Assembly: GCA_020161395.1 (NCBI GenBank)
Contig: JAIUOE010000011.1
Location: 58,314-122,313 of the forward strand
Origin: Bacteroidota bacterium
GTDB taxonomy: Bacteria > Bacteroidota > Ignavibacteria > Ignavibacteriales > Ignavibacteriaceae
Direction of reading: 5' to 3'
Length of the DNA stretch: 64,000 nt
Below the pieces are notes generated by a model. It saw only the letters and a list, made by a program, of their open reading frames with translations. It searched no databases and was not told the DNA's origin. The translations under genes and the position numbers were made by a program. Below are positions 63,221 through 64,000 of the stretch, in pieces. The first letter of the stretch is position 1. Each line of letters opens with the position of its first letter.

Positions 63221-64000
63221 AAGCAAAATTTGGGGTAAAGTCGAACATTTTGCCTAATATGATCTTTCTAAAATTGTGAGCAAAAGCCACCAATCCCAAC
63301 TCTGTCAGCACACCCTTTTTACCTCGAAGAGTGAACCTCGTAAATCCCATGTTTTGCTTTATGTTTCCGAAGACAGGCTCCACATCTATCTTTCTCCGTC
63401 TGTAGAGTTCTGCTCCGGTCTCTGATTCGAGTATCTCTTCGGCCTTCTGTCTTAGTTTTCTCCCTGTATGACTTATTTCTATAACTCTCTCCCCGGCACC
63501 TTTGTGACACACGCCCCGAAGTGGGCATCCTTCACAGCTCTTCGCCTTGTACCTGCTCAACTCAAGTGTGTAACCATTTTCTGTCTTTCTGTAACGTTTT
63601 CCTGCATAATCCATTCTCTGGCCCATCGGACAGATTAAACAATCCTCCTGTTGATTATAGTAAAGATTCTCGTGACTGAATGGATACTTACTTTTCCTTT
63701 TCTTCTTTGCATCATAATAATTGTACTTTATTACTCCCTTTATTCCCTCCTTATGCAGGAACTGATAATTCTCTTCAGACCCATAACCGGCATCCGCAAT
63801 CAAGTACTCAGGGCTCTCTCCATATTCCTGCTGTATTCCCTTTACTACATCAGGTAATGTCGTTGTGTCACCGGGTTTCTGGAAAATATCATAACTTACC
63901 ACTAACTGGTTGTTCGTTGCTATCTCTACATTATAACCCGCTTTTAACTGCCCGTTCATCATGTGATCTTCCTTCATCCGCATGAATGTCGCATCTTTAT
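63219..64000 (-). CDS. IS1182-type DDE transposase, C-terminal part (cut by window edge)
   Basis: About 260 residues are visible; the frame stays open to the right edge ('DATFMRMKEDHM' begins before the first in-window ATG), so the N-terminus lies outside. The three acidic residues are seen in order: Asp in 'DATFMRMKED', Asp in 'LIADAGYGSEENY', and Glu in 'DVEPVFGNIKQNMGF'. A Cys-rich insertion ('CLICPMGQRM', 'CEGCPLRGVCH') between the second Asp and the Glu is typical of this group. No frameshift or stop in the visible part, so the copy may be functional. Confidence 0.88.
   Translation of the reverse strand, partial: KDATFMRMKEDHMMNGQLKAGYNVEIATNNQLVVSYDIFQKPGDTTTLPDVVKGIQQEYGESPEYLIADAGYGSEENYQFLHKEGIKGVIKYNYYDAKKKRKSKYPFSHENLYYNQQEDCLICPMGQRMDYAGKRYRKTENGYTLELSRYKAKSCEGCPLRGVCHKGAGERVIEISHTGRKLRQKAEEILESETGAELYRRRKIDVEPVFGNIKQNMGFTRFTLRGKKGVLTELGLVAFAHNFRKIILGKMFDFTPNFA

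Overview
The window reads as chromosomal DNA of a Gram-negative bacterium from the Bacteroidota/Chlorobi side of the tree, most likely an Ignavibacteria-type organism. This is inferred from gene content; no rRNA is present to test it. The pointers are type IX secretion (T9SS) genes porQ, porU and porV, secreted proteins ending in T9SS-type C-terminal domains (one with a 'FPNPFNPST' start), lipid A and outer-membrane assembly genes (uppS-bamA-skp-skp-lpxD), heme synthesis from glutamate-1-semialdehyde, and two promoters with a Bacteroidota-like TAnnTTTG element. Several genes also have strong Shine-Dalgarno sequences (GAGGAA, AGGAGG, GGAGG), which is unlike typical Bacteroides.

Layout. 1-8.6 kb: a cut SGNH hydrolase, a YbaK deacylase and an S9 peptidase on the plus strand; a minus-strand run of a D-cysteine desulfhydrase-like enzyme, an aromatic amino acid ammonia-lyase and hisS; then a hemolysin III protein. 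8.8-14.4 kb: a T9SS cargo protein, a shared terminator, tRNA-His on the minus strand, and a plus-strand operon of lipoprotein, CBM20-esterase, queE, queD and truA. 14.4-19.8 kb: the envelope assembly operon on the minus strand. 20.0-21.4 kb: lexA with its own operator and two small co-transcribed genes, one WYL-like. 21.5-25.1 kb: surE, a VWA-like membrane protein and comF. 25.1-29.6 kb: argS, rsfS with a LytR_C membrane protein, panD and porQ. 29.7-35.2 kb: signalling (receiver-first kinase, solute-binding protein with a chemoreceptor, cyclic-nucleotide-gated channel). 35.2-37.8 kb: ruvX and the ppGpp enzyme. 37.9-51.1 kb: a tightly packed minus-strand run of eight genes, mostly envelope and surface, that includes der. 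51.2-56.4 kb: porV and porU. 56.6-62.3 kb: a PAS-GAF kinase with nth, a membrane HExxH protein, then hemL and hemB. 62.4-64 kb: a GNAT acetyltransferase and an IS1182-type transposase cut by the window edge.

Most of the window is housekeeping. Four things stand out. (1) The lexA promoter holds a perfect palindrome exactly between its -35 and -10, and the operon behind it encodes a free-standing WYL-like protein plus an unknown protein. (2) A large M6-type T9SS protein has lost its HExxH zinc motif. (3) An AlgI-like MBOAT lacks histidine at the three signature positions where the family usually has it. (4) The tRNA-His gene has no encoded G-1 and has A73, and lies 2.8 kb from a HisRS that resembles the alphaproteobacterial type which goes with such tRNAs. 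Boundaries were judged by eye; where a TTG or GTG start was replaced by an internal start, the entry says why.
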